Source: Bryum argenteum (Eukaryota > Streptophyta > Bryopsida > Bryales > Bryaceae). From it: a stretch of DNA of 64,000 bases. Where the stretch lies: contig CM073330.1 of assembly GCA_037043015.1 (NCBI GenBank), positions 10,620,512 to 10,684,511 of the forward strand. The letters are read 5' to 3'. Shown in pieces: positions 10,919 to 21,740 of this stretch. Each line of letters opens with the position of its first letter. Within the stretch, counting starts at the first letter, position 1. Both the position numbers and the translations under genes were made by a program. The notes under the pieces are model-generated. The model saw only the letters and a program-made list of their open reading frames with translations, ran no database searches and was not told where the DNA came from.

Positions 10919-11962
10919 TTTGTAACAATTTTGCTTAACGTCAAGTTTGTTGAAATGGTGTCATTCCACTAAAATGTCAATTTTTGGGAATGTAAAAGAC
11001 AACAATAGACATGGATTCTCGACCATTTTCAACTTTCCAATCTTCTCTACACTCATTCTAAAACATCAAATGCCAACGTTTTAGGATGACCTATTCCATG
11101 TTTTTGAATGGACATTGAAAGACACTAAAAACGTCATAATTAGGCAAAATCGTATAATATTTGGAAATTTAGTGGTGATATTGAATAAATTTAGTGATTT
11201 AAAAAAATTAAAATGATACTCTTGGAAAATAATGAAGTTGATGTTATAAGAACATGTCATTTTATAGGCATGTATTGATATGCCTCTAAAGTGGTACATA
11301 AGCTACAATAGCACGTGTGTTGCACTAAAATGGCACATGGGACAACACCATTATAACAAAAGTGGAATTAGATCAAAGTAAAAATAAGCAAACTTTTTGT
11401 TTCACATGACCTTTAAGTAACATAGGATGGTAGTATGAATAGTACCTATAAGACTTTTGTTGCTTTAAAGTTTGGAGGTTCAATTTCTTCCTGTAAAATC
11501 TTCCACCACTTGATGATGCAAACCTAGGCCGTGCACTCTTCTACTCATGTGTGTCATTATTTTTTATTATTTTTATTTTTATTTTTAAATTAAAATACAA
11601 TCACAAAGTCTATTTTGAGTACTTACGCATTATAATGTTGTGATTTGTGAGGCCTTGTGACATTGAATCTACTCACATCACTAATAATAAGTCTCTTGAA
11701 GATTCAAAAAGCTTAGTACTTAGATTAAGTTCATAATTCTTTAAAAACGTTTATATATATATAATTTATTTATTTTATTTTGTTTTTTATTTTATTTTTA
11801 AAAAAATTTTATTTTAAAAAAAAAACAAAAAGGCTCTAATGTATGGGTTAAAAGTAGCCACTGTTTCACACACATGGTAATGTGTACCTTCTTAATTTGA
11901 AATTACTCTAAGTTTTTTGTACCTACAAACATAAAATATATAGTAGTCTTGTTCTACTCACA
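10919..11962. other. AT-rich intergenic DNA
   Basis: No gene or clear element seen. Contains homopolymer and AT-rich low-complexity stretches around 11560-11590 and 11745-11830. Confidence 0.4.
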
Positions 11963-11966
11963 TTAA

Positions 11967-12224
11967 CCCCTAAATGAGAAACTCTATTTACACCTGCAGG
12001 CGGCCATATCTGAAATTCTTGAACATATTTTTTTTCAAATTTGATTTTGAGAAATCCAACCGTAGGATCTTGTTGATAAATGTCTACTTAGTCTACCCTC
12101 TAACCTTTATTAAATTTCACACTACGGGTCTTGAGATATATTGAGTCAAAGTTTTAGTTTTTTCAAAAACAACGAGTCCTTCTAAACAAATCGACTATAG
12201 TGTGGTAGATTTTGACTTTAAGGG
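11967..12224. mobile_element. TTAA-flanked small element, piggyBac-like termini (copy 1)
   Basis: A 258-bp element starting CCCCTAAATG and ending CTTTAAGGG, with TTAA on both sides (11963-11966 and 12225-12228). The inner sequence tccaaccgtaggatcttg is shared, in inverted orientation, with the 260-bp copy at 50100-50359, so the two belong to one family despite strong divergence. No coding capacity. Confidence 0.65.
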
Positions 12225-12258
12225 TTAATTGCATAATATTGTACCATATCTTAGGTCG

Positions 12259-12572
12259 CGCTTTACACGAGGGGTCAAGCCATTGATGGTGCCAATTCAT
12301 GGCCAAATCCTCTCTTGTGATTAGTCTAATTCTTGAAATTGGCATGAAGGGCTTTACATGTGGAGTCAAGGCCAATTTTATGAAAGTATATTATAATGGG
12401 TGGGGAACAAGTTATGACACGGCCCGCACTTGAAAAGTTGGGAGAAACAAGAATGGAAGGCCAATTCATGTATTTATTAATTGTATAATGTGACCCATGG
12501 AGCCAATTGGGCTCAAAATGTGAGCGAAGTGACTTAAAGATTTTTTTAGCCTTGACTCCCCATGTAAAACGT
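12259..12572. mobile_element. Small inverted-repeat element related to 10247-10403
   Basis: The left end ctttacacgaggggtcaagcc and right end ccttgactccccatgtaaaa are imperfect inverted repeats. An inner copy of the terminus (ctttacatgtggagtcaagg) lies near 12352, so the unit may be composite. It shares tctcttgtgattagtctaat with the 10.25-kb copy. No coding capacity. Confidence 0.4.
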
Positions 12573-13718
12573 CCCTCGGTCATATAATCTTGACTCGCTT
12601 GCAATAAACTCCTTTCCCTTTCCCCACTTAAGGCCCCTTCCCACCTGGCCTTTGATAAGAGCATACATTAAAACTTAAGACCTCTACAATTTTGGGGAAA
12701 TTCCTTATTCTTAGGGAAGGCCTCATCAATGAGGCTTGGAAAAGTGTCTTGAAAAGTAGCCTCAATTACATAATGGCTCCTCAAAGGCCCCATTAACTAA
12801 GACCACTCTAAAGTCTTCAAAACTTGAGAATATTTCTAATTGTGGTGCTTCATTAACACTTGCCTACTAATGCTCAACTATGTTTTGTCCTCCCAAATAC
12901 TAGCTAATATTTTTTTTGTCCTCCAAGTTTTAGAGTGTGCCATGTGGGCATCCATGTAGGATTGGTAATTACTAAAGAATGTAGGTGTGGACACACACTC
13001 TTTTAAGAAGATAAGACCACCTTCTAACACCACCTCTAAGGCCAAGTGGGAACGTACCTTTACTTTCTACTCTAGAATCCACCGTTTTCGCTTCCTGAGG
13101 TGCTCCGATCGAATCCGACCACCGGCCACTCTGTTGTTATTGATCGATCAAACGAGGCTGAGCGCCGAGTGATCGCTCAAAGCTACCGATCGGAAGCTAG
13201 ACTAAAAGAGATAAGCACCAGTACAGTAGCAAGTGAATCCATCGTCAGTTGCCATGTTACGTCGGAAGCCATGTGAGATTCTAGCTTGGACCGAAAGGGG
13301 CCGGGATTCATCGAAGTCTAGTAAGAGGAGACTTATCGATCGACGTCGGCAGACGATTCGGAGGTCCGCCATTGCCTGCACCACCGGATCAGGCGAGGAC
13401 CAATGCTATCAATGCCAGATGGTAAATTATAATTTCTTCTGCTGTAAAAAGCTATTCTCAGATCCCACCAGGCGTCCTTTCCTCTCTTGCTATCTCCGAT
13501 CCCGCCGCACGGGCCAGTTGCCACCAGCACTTGCACAAGGTACGGAGCGGGAGCTATAAGCCCACACAAGTTTGAATACACTCTACCTCGACGCTTATCA
13601 CGCCCAGTGCCGCTTGCTTTCCCCCCTCCATCGCTCAAGATCTATTCCCCATGAGAGTGTCTCAGGTCCCGAGCTTCTGATCCAGCTTCGCCGACCCCCA
13701 CATCCACATTCGCTTTCT
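12573..13718 (+). promoter_or_regulatory. 5' flank and probable 5' UTR exon of the expansin gene
   Basis: Base composition shifts from AT-rich to GC-rich at about 13050 and stays so up to the expansin. A GT donor at 13719 (cgctttct|gtaagt) pairs well with the acceptor at 13878-13879 (gcttgtttgcag), giving a 161-bp 5'-UTR intron. An open frame at 13233-13559 (starting MLRRKPCEILAWTER) in this stretch matches nothing I know and may be chance in GC-rich leader DNA. I see no convincing TATA box. Confidence 0.4.
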
Positions 13719-13886
13719 GTAAGTCATCACGCCAAATTCTCCATCACGGATATGCAAATATGAGAAATAGACCTTAGGTTGCAATGCAACAGTATTGAGC
13801 TCTCGATGAGGGCTGAGAATTACTTGGGGTTGGAGTATTTGGATTGAGTGGAGTGATTTAGATCTGTGCTTGTTTGCAGGGACGAT

Positions 13887-14968
13887 ATGAGCATGGGTGC
13901 GAGCATGAAGGTGGCGGTGCTACTGTCGGTGCTGGGCTGTCTAGCATCGTTGGTGCACGGGCAGGGATGGCGCGATGATGGTCACATCACATTCTATGGC
14001 GCCCCGAACGGACAAGGGACGCAAGCCGGAGCGTGCGGATACCAGAACACGTACGCGTTGGGTTACGGCTCCATGACTGCGGCTCTGAGCTCTCCTCTGT
14101 TCCAGGGAGGCGCAGCTTGCGGCGCTTGCTATCAGATCAAATGCAAACCCGCCGACTTGCGTCGCGGCGGTGCTAAGAATTGGTGCTGGAGCTACGCCAA
14201 GACCATCACTATCACTGCTACCAACCTTTGCCCGCCTGGTTCCACTGGTGGCTGGTGCGACAACCGCCCCCACTTCGACCTTACCATGCCGGCTTTCCTT
14301 GCCCTCGCTAGAAAGGAAGGAGGTGTCGCCCCTGTCTACTACCGCAGGTATGCAAATTCTAAATCCCAGTATAAACCTGCAGATCCCTAATCATTCCTCT
14401 ACTACCGAAGCTCCTATCCTGACCTTGAAGACGAGCTTCTTAACAACTCTGTGATTCCTGAATTCAAATCTTAATGCAGAGTGTGAAATTTATCATTCTG
14501 ATCGATTCAAATGTAGGGCTGTTCGCGTTTGAATCTCAACCAGTAGGTTCATTCCGATTCCGATTCCGCAGTATGTATCTTCCGGTTCAGTAAATTTTCG
14601 ATGAGGTGGTTGCCATTGGGGTGGTTTCTGAATATTGGATTTGCTGCTCCGTGCATGGTGGCAGGGTGAGGTGTGCCAAGAGGGGAGGAGTGCGCTTCAC
14701 AGTGGGAGGCAACCCATGGTTCATGATGATTTTGATCCACAACGTAGGAGGAGCAGGTGACGTTCGGGCGGCGAAGGTGAAGGGTCAATACTCAGGGTGG
14801 GTGTCGATGACTCGCAACTGGGGAGCACTCTGGACTTGCACAACGAAGCTTTCCGGTCCTCTGTCGTTCATGCTCACCACCAGCGATGGCAGGACCCTCA
14901 CCACCTACAACGCCGTCGGCAACGGATGGCGCTTCGGCCAAACCTGGGAAGGCAAAAACTTCTACTGA
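13887..14968 (+). CDS. Alpha-expansin (cell-wall loosening protein)
   Basis: Secreted protein that loosens wall polysaccharide contacts without hydrolysis. Coding exons are 13887-14347 and 14665-14968 (765 nt, 254 residues, the usual size). The intron has gtatgc/gcag borders and falls in YYRR|VRC, at the junction of the two domains. The in-frame ATG at 13887 or 13905 is chosen because the sequence before it is an intron acceptor. A signal peptide follows (MKVAVLLSVLGCLASLVHG). Domain 1, a six-stranded barrel, shows ITFYG, GACGYQ, ACGACYQIKC, TITATNLCPPG, GGWCD and the HFD triad motif (PHFDLTMPAF). Domain 2, a CBM63-like fold, shows GGVRFTV, VGGAGDV, GWVSMTRNWG and the closing WRFGQTWEGKNFY. 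The GGWC..RPHFD pattern places it with EXPA rather than EXPB. All expected cysteines are present and no defect is seen. An AATAAA-like signal follows at 14993-15000. Confidence 0.95.
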
Positions 14969-16787
14969 TAGATCGATCCCCGCAGTTCATCAACAAATAA
15001 ATGCCATTATCATTCTTTCTCGATTCACATAAACCCATTTGATTGTAGTAGCACTGCACTGAACTAGTAGCTTAAGTAGTACCAGTGGCTGGATAGTCGA
15101 ATTGTGCAGAGCGTAATGCGCCGAAACAATGGCGAAGCCGCACTGTTGTCGGTGGTGTACTGATTCTTTGTATCCGTAACATGTTTTACGCAAGATCTGA
15201 CCACCCCAACATCTCTCCCTTGCATTCCATGGCCACAATGACATGCATATTATTCCAAACATCACAGTTTCTTCGCTCTCAAGCTAGAGTGTGTCCTCGA
15301 CAGATGTGTACATGTATGTGTTGCTCCAGTGATTGGTCCAAGAAAGTCAATATAATAACATTAATGATACCCCATATTTAGAAGAATGATTGATACTGGA
15401 AGTGACTGCGAAGGTGCTGCAGTCCTTGGAATGAGGACTGCGTTTTCAGGTGGTGTAGAGCCAGTGAGTTCGAACGGTGCAAGTCCCAGTTATGTGAGAT
15501 TTTTACCCCGGAAAGGCAGTTACATGAGATTGTTTTGGTGGTCTATAAATGGGGTGAGAGTTGAGCTGTGTTCCGGAGAGGAAGGGGGGCTCCGAGCTTT
15601 CCATATTTGCTTCTCTGCCAGGTAGTGACAACAACGTCGGATCGTGGCGGATAAAAAGTATAGACGTGATTACGTGAAAGCTCGGAGATGGAGAGGCTTT
15701 AGTTCCGTTTTGAGGCTATAGAAGCTTTTGAGGGAGTGCTTATTCTATTTTCTGGGGCTTGAACTAGCTTAAGTTAGCAGATGTCCTTGTGGCCAGGGGT
15801 GCCTGGGTGATCGAGGTGAATAGGGGATGGATTATGTGAATCATTCGTTTTGGTACTTGCATGCGGTAAAAGTATATCTTTAAAGGATAGAATTTGGTTC
15901 AAGAAAACTATGTGTAACCAATTTACAATATTTTATGTTCTATTTGATGGGATGGAGAGTAAATTTCCAATACCTCTTTGGAGACAAACTGAAAAAATTC
16001 TCTATATCATTTTTATATACTACTTCCACTGTCTCTGAAAAAAAAACATGATCTGCTAAAAATGGTTGGAGTTTCTAAGAATTATATGGTTTGGATGGTT
16101 AGGATTACTTTATATATCAAATCTTGGTTTTTGCAAGAGACAATGGGAGGATGTGTTTATAAGAACATGGATTTTGGAACACATTTTTTGTACCCTAATC
16201 CTTAACCTCTAAAAGCCCAATCAACCATTTTACAGTTGATACGATCGTGAATTCTGAGGAGTTGTACCCAGATAAAAAAAGGTTTTCTTTGAAATTCTTT
16301 TTAAAATTCCAGAGATTTGGTGAGTTGGGAACCACATCCTATTTACAGAACCTCGTTTGGATTCATAGATTGTTCACGATAAGCCTTCAAACACATACAC
16401 GGCAAGGCTTCCTTAGCGTAAGAGAATTTATTATTCTGGAAGAAAAATAAGGTTCCTCATAGGTTACTTGTGGTCTCTCTCCATTTTATCCTATAATATG
16501 TGATTTTAGCCAATCATATGTTTTTCCAATTATTAGTAACAGAAAGTACATTTTATATTGATTTTCAAAGTTTTACTCTTTTGGATTAATTACAAAACAC
16601 ATATTATCTATTTTAGGAATTTTGACTGTATAGATCCAATTTAGGGTTTAAGATCTATATATTATCTTTGGAGTGCTACATCATAAGAGTAATGCAATCC
16701 ATATTTTATAACAAATCTAAGTTTTTCTTCAAACCTCTCCGGCCTTTAGGAATTGAATAACTTAGGTCTAGTTCGGGTCTAAAAGTG
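14969..16787. other. 3' flank of the expansin and AT-rich intergenic DNA
   Basis: The first about 400 bp are probable 3' UTR and flank. A GC-moderate stretch at 15386-15625 is open for 79 codons (starting MIDTGSDCEGAAVLG), but nothing in it is recognised. The rest is AT-rich without features. Confidence 0.4.
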
Positions 16788-17264
16788 GGGTGATAGTCTG
16801 GTTGGGGTGTCCAAAAGGAGTGTCCTACTCATATTTTCCCCCACCCCCCTCTTCTTAGACCCCTATAAGATCACCTTCATGCAAATTTTTGGTAGCTCTA
16901 TTATGAAAATAAGGTATGTTCAAGGGACATATTTTTATCATTTGCAAGTGTGTAGTGCAAACAAGTGTATTACTAGGAATTTTTGAAAGTGCAATTTACA
17001 TGGTGAATTTCCACAATCCAAAATGCATGTTAAAATTCCATTTTAATTGATTTTTTTGATTACTAGTACCATACAAGCACTACTATATCTAGGTGCTCAT
17101 ATGCTTCAAATTTCCAAAAATACAATAATTTTTAGTGCACAGTTTTTAGTACTCCTTTCCATTCCTTTTTAGTACCCCTTTCCACTTTATTTTAGTACTC
17201 CTTTCCACTCCTTTCCGGGACTCTTTTTTGTCCTTTTGGGGATACTCCAACCTGAAATGCGCCC
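16788..17264. mobile_element. Terminal-inverted-repeat element (GGGTGATAGTCTGGTTGG termini), copy 1
   Basis: The left terminus GGGTGATAGTCTGGTTGGGG continues into tgtccaaaagga. The right terminus, read in complement, is GGGCGCATTTCAGGTTGGAG followed by tatccccaaaagga. The interior is AT-rich with repeated ccactccttt / tttagtactcc. A second element with the same left terminus lies at 47958. No coding capacity and no clear target duplication; superfamily unassigned, though the GGG...GGTTGG end recalls PIF/Harbinger-type MITEs. Confidence 0.45.
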
Positions 17265-17755
17265 AGTGCATCTTTTAAGGGTGTCATAAGTATACTTGAA
17301 AGTGAGATATTTAGGCTTACAATCTTGGAGTGGGTTTACATAAGATGATATGGATCAAATTTGAGTTTCTTGGCTCATATACTAGCTTTGCAATGAGGGT
17401 AACCTTGTAAATTCTAAAAGAAATATAGTTCAAACCTAACCTCTTTCACTAAACCCTTTAGTGAGATTTCAAAAAACCACCAAGTACCCATATCTAGATT
17501 TCTAATGGGTACCCATATCAAATTTTCTAACAAGTACTCATATATATGTTTCTAACAACAAGTACTTAACAAACTTAATAGTTTGATGAAAATCATCCAA
17601 AAAGACGGAAGAGAAGAGATATTCTATATTACAAAGTGTGAAAGGACGTGCTTGTGGTAGTGTCAACATACATGCATGATAGCTCATGAGGAAGACCTTG
17701 CCATCAACTTATAAACAAGCAATTGTGCTAGTGCAAAATTATGCATGAAAAACAT

Positions 17756-18995
17756 GTATTATCAATTGATAGTTAAAATTTGTAATCCCAATTCCGTTAA
17801 AATGACGTTATTTTGCTAAAATGAGACATTTCAACTTTTGAATGGCCATCGAGAAATCAACTTTTGAACGGTTGTCAAGAAATCAACTTTTGAACAGTTG
17901 TTGAGAAATCAACTTTTGAACGGCCGTCAAGATAAAAACGTCAAGAGAAGCAATTACAAGTTTTGGCTCATAGAGTATGAGTTTCCAGTACAAGCGATTG
18001 TGTGGTTGAGCTGAATGTTCGAATTTTTAAGCTTAAAACTAAACGTTTGTCAAAAATAATGTAGGTATCCAAAGAGCATGTACGTATGCTTAAAATTAAA
18101 TGTTTCCAAAAATAATATTTGTACTCAAAGTGCACGCACATATGCTTGATATTAAACGTTTGTCGAGAATAATATTCTACATACAAAATACAAAAACTTC
18201 TAATATATCAAAAGTAGGAAGAAATGTGTACATATTCTTCACACAAGTACGGAAAACTCCTTCTACTCATGCAGTCATGTCCATATTTATATTTATGATA
18301 ACTACTCATATCTATGAAGTACTCACATTTACATTTCTAACAACAAGTACTTTATAAACATAATAATGTGCGATAAAAATCATCTGCAAGGACGATGGAT
18401 GAGAAGAGAGATACCGCGTGTGTACAAAGTGTGAATGGACGTGCTCTTGGCAGCGTCAACTGACATGCATGATGGGCGATGAGGAAGACATAGCATCCGA
18501 GATGCACGAGCAACTTAGACTCGCATTCGTTCTCCTTCAACGTAAAAGCTTACTCGCACCTTGAATCGGTAGTAGAAAGTTTTGATTTTTGCAATTCCGC
18601 AATCACTCTTGGTTCTAAGGTACGCAAGTGTAATTGATGCGCTTGCCCTTCATTTCTTGCCTTGGCTATAGCCTAGCATTGGTTTTAGTGAGCAAATCTT
18701 TCTTAGGAGCATGGCATTTGGTACTTTTTCAGGTGAAGAGTAGGGCGTTTGAGAGAGCAACTAGCGGATAATTATTGGCATTAGCAAAGGTCGTACTAGC
18801 AAAAAAGGTCGTACTAGCAAAAAAGGTCAGAATTGTAGGGGTTTGTAGGGAGAGTATGATTTTGTAGTTCAAGAATTTAAAGGTAGAAATTTGCTTTCTT
18901 GTAGTTATGCTACTTATGGCTATGGCAGTTGTTGTGTGTTTCAGTGAGGTGTTTGAAATATGATATTTACCAATTCTTCCGAATTTTTTTGGTGC
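17756..18995 (+). repeat. Copy 1 of the ADD-gene 5' flank (start of tandem unit 1)
   Basis: Colinear with 23604-24880 and with 32745-34055, the last being the immediate 5' flank of the intact ADD/AT-hook gene. Shared landmarks include repeated short arms cttttgaacggcc, a tandem array of about 57 bp (near 18035-18180), gatggatgagaagagagatacc, gtgtgaatggacgtgct, cttctaaggta, and a splice-like tttttcaggtgaag. The copy stops being colinear with the gene just where the first coding exon would begin (gatatttaccaattctt, compare ggtgtttaccgatcctt). No open frame. Confidence 0.7.
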
Positions 18996-19095
18996 AAAGA
19001 TTCACCATTTTAATTTTAATCATTAGAACTTTTACAAGAATTCATGTGATGGTTTAAATAGTGCACCTTCTAAATCGATAGTTTACACTACTGAT

Positions 19096-19784
19096 AACCT
19101 CAAAATGACACTTTGTCAAGTGCCATTATTTCCTCTCAAAACTTGCATTTGTATACCTTCACGATGGTGTACTTTGTAATATCACACTTTGTCATATAAT
19201 CACTTAGATTTATATAATATCATTCATATTCTATAAGATCACATTCAGATTTTTTAATATCACGTGGTTACTCAATAACCGTTCAAATAGCTGAGGTGTA
19301 CCATTGAAGCGGAGGAACGTCAATCTAATGGAGTTGGGGTTTAATATGCGACAACTTCAAACTTTATTTTCATTAACAACAAGATATTTGGGTAAGTTCT
19401 TTCATCGGTTCAAATGAGGATTTTAGTTTCTATTTGAAAGGTTGCATACTAAAATAGATCAATTTATTTTCGTGAGAACTATGTTAGAGAAAATATTGAG
19501 CATCAAACCTGTTTATTTTAGAAACACCCGTGCTCGAGGGATTTGACAATCCTGTAAAATTATAATGCACAATGTTATAATAATATCACCATAAATACCA
19601 ATTCATTTTTATGATATCATGAAAAAATCTCTATTAGAACATGCTTTTGATGGTTTTCACTTTTGAAAACTAGTCAAAGGGTAACATCTTGTGGAAGGGC
19701 AACTATTTTTTTAGAAAAAACAATGTTTTTCAACGGCTTAGACGCCATTTTACATAATAAAGTCATTTTAATAGAATTGAGGTT
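19096..19784. mobile_element. AACCTC-terminal inverted-repeat element (copy in unit 1)
   Basis: Starts AACCTCAAAATGACAC and ends GTCATTTTAATAGAATTGAGGTT, which are imperfect inverted repeats. About 689 bp without coding capacity. The whole segment is duplicated at 26543-27249, and related termini bound 42485-42956 and 56060-56617. The interior carries phrases such as tatcacactttgtca, aatatcat and tggttttcac...agtcaaaggg, shared across the family. Confidence 0.55.
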
Positions 19785-20448
19785 CCAAATAGTACTACTT
19801 CCAAATCTATGTCCTCATTATATGTGTATCTCTCTTCATCATCTCTTAAACTTGGGTCTTCATGTGAACTACCAATGACTTGATCATAAAGTTGAGTAGA
19901 ATGACAAATTGATATCTTGGAGCTCTTCAAAACAAAGTGGTCGTTCTTCAAGAGAAACAAGATTGTGATTTCTTATTAAATTTGCAATGTGTCGAGTCTC
20001 ACCACGTTAATGCACGTCAAGGATTTGCTTAACTTTGTGAATTTGGTGCAAATGTTATATAAAAACTTCTAAAAGCTTTAATTTATATTACTTATGTTCT
20101 TTGATTATTTGCACTACTTTAATCTTTTTTATAACTATCCAGTTAGATTTAATTTCTCATAGTAATTCTCTAATCTTAATATTTGGTTACATAGTCATTT
20201 CGATTGAATTTTCCAGACTGATTTTCTATTCTACTAGATATTTAATAACCATGTCACCTTAATTGCCCATACCTAATTCCGTGCCGCAGTATTAAACTTC
20301 TACCGAATTATCTGCGAACTGCAGTATTTAGCTGATAGCCAGTTTTCATTGTTCCGCCCATAATAATTTTCGATTACACAGTTTAACGCCGCCCACACTA
20401 TATGCAGCAGAGGTTACACTAAATTACATAATTTCATCTTGACGTTAA

Positions 20449-20672
20449 CCCCTAAAGGTCTGAGCGTGCCGTGGCAATCAGTAGAATACGGTGTATTTTG
20501 GTTGTATTTGGAGTGAATGTACACCTTTAATGAGTTTGAGTTCAAAGAAGAAGTTAACATTTGAATTAATGCGGTTCTAGTGAGCTATTACAATTCCAGT
20601 TTAGAGTTCTTGTTGGTAGCAAATACTAATTATACGACAGCGTACATACTATCCCCAAGGGACTTTTAAGGG
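20449..20672. mobile_element. TTAA-flanked small element, piggyBac-like termini (copy 2), with an empty paralogous site
   Basis: A 224-bp element starting CCCCTAAAGGTC and ending GACTTTTAAGGG, flanked by TTAA at 20445-20448 and 20673-20676. The duplicated unit lacks it: there the sequence runs directly from attacataatatcatctga to gactcttcaatttgga (about 28901-28941), whereas here the element lies between attacataatttcatcttgacg and gactcttcaatttgga. So it moved into, or out of, this site after the units duplicated. No coding capacity. Confidence 0.75.
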
Positions 20673-20978
20673 TTAAGACTCTTCAATTTGGACAGCCGCC
20701 TCCCTTACTGATTGAGGCGACCGGTTCTTCAATTCTGAAGATAAAAGGAAGAGAAATTTTCCCATCTTAGCATCTTACTCTCAAGTTTTAGTTTTCACTT
20801 TAGAATATTCTCTCTCATCTTTGGTTTATGCTCTTGGCCAGGGTGGTCCAATTATGGTATCAAGAGTTGTTATCTTGTTCTGTTTATAAAGTTGTTGTAA
20901 GTGTTATGTTGCACTGTCAGTAATCATACTAAAGCTCATTGTTAGTAATATTATTTTCTTATCTAGATACTAGTATGA

Positions 20979-21118
20979 TTCCCGTCGTCCCGACGGGAAA
21001 GGTCTTTACACGGTACTTTTAAAAAAGTATCCCGTATCTACCATTTTCTCAAACGGTATTTTTTCTCCCTTTCTTTCCCTCTCTATTCATATTTTTTTAA
21101 TACATAAAAGAAGGTAGG
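20979..21118. other. GC hairpin and flank beside the minisatellite, possible Helitron 3' end in reverse
   Basis: A 17-bp palindrome (CCCGTCGTCCCGACGGG) follows CTAGTATGATT. Read in complement it gives a hairpin about 7 nt before CTAG followed by T, which is the usual layout of a Helitron 3' terminus. Unit 2 lacks this sequence at the equivalent place (about 29205). The opposite end is not identified, so the call is tentative. Confidence 0.3.
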
Positions 21119-21720
21119 TAGGTTGGTAAGTTCGTAGGTTGGTAGGTTGGTACATTGGTGGGTTGGTAGGTTGGTACATTGGTGGGTTGGTAGGTCGGTA
21201 CATTGGTGGGTTGGTAGGTCGGTACATTGGTGGGTTGGTAGGTCGGTACATTGGTGGGTTGGTAGGTTGGTACATTGGTGGGTTGGTAGGTTGGTACATT
21301 GGTGGGTTGGTAGGTTGGTACATTGGTGGGTTGGTAGGTTGGTACATTGGTGGGTTGGTAGGTTGGTACATTGGTGGGTTGGTAGGTTGGTACATTGGTG
21401 GGTTGGTAGGTTGGTACATTGGTGGGTTGGTAGGTTGGTACATTGGTGGGTTGGTAGGTTGGTACATTGGTGGGTTGGTAGGTTGGTACATTGGTGGGTT
21501 GGTAGGTTGGTACATTGGTGGGTTGGTAGGTTGGTACATTGGTGGGTTGGTAGGTTGGTACATTGGTGGGTTGGTAGGTTGGTACATTGGTGGGTTGGTA
21601 GGTTGGTACATTGGTGGGTTGGTAGGTTGGTACATTGGTGGGTTGGTAGGTTGGTACATTGGTGGGTTGGTAGGTTGGTACATTGGTGGGTTGGTAGGTT
21701 GGTACATTGGTGGGTTGGAA
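21119..21720. repeat. 24-bp minisatellite, about 25 copies
   Basis: Head-to-tail units of GGTTGGTACATTGGTGGGTT plus GGTA. Most copies are identical; the first few and last are variant (ggtcggtacatt in three early copies, ggttggaagg at the end). The 24-bp period is a multiple of three and has no stop in several frames on both strands, so long open frames here (NPPMYQPT-type repeats on one strand, YIGGLVGW-type on the other) are a by-product and not evidence of a gene. The G-rich strand has many GGTTGG blocks, a motif known to fold into two-layer G-quadruplexes. The array is absent from the duplicated unit at 29.2-29.4 kb. Confidence 0.95.
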
Positions 21721-21740
21721 GGATATTTCTTTCTTATAGT

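Noticed and set aside
13941-14273. 110-codon frame antisense to the expansin
   Set aside because: Shadow of GC-rich coding sequence on the other strand; the sense frame has clear expansin motifs.
15440-15520. gagttcgaacggtg, resembling a tRNA B-box
   Set aside because: No A-box, no cloverleaf can be drawn around it, and the B-box match is incomplete.
20855-20880. tggtatcaagagttg near the end of a duplicated block, resembling a plant LTR-element primer site (TGGTATCAGAGC)
   Set aside because: No LTR pair, polypurine tract or coding remnant lies around it, and the copy in unit 2 (tggcatcaggagttg) differs. The match is short and probably accidental.
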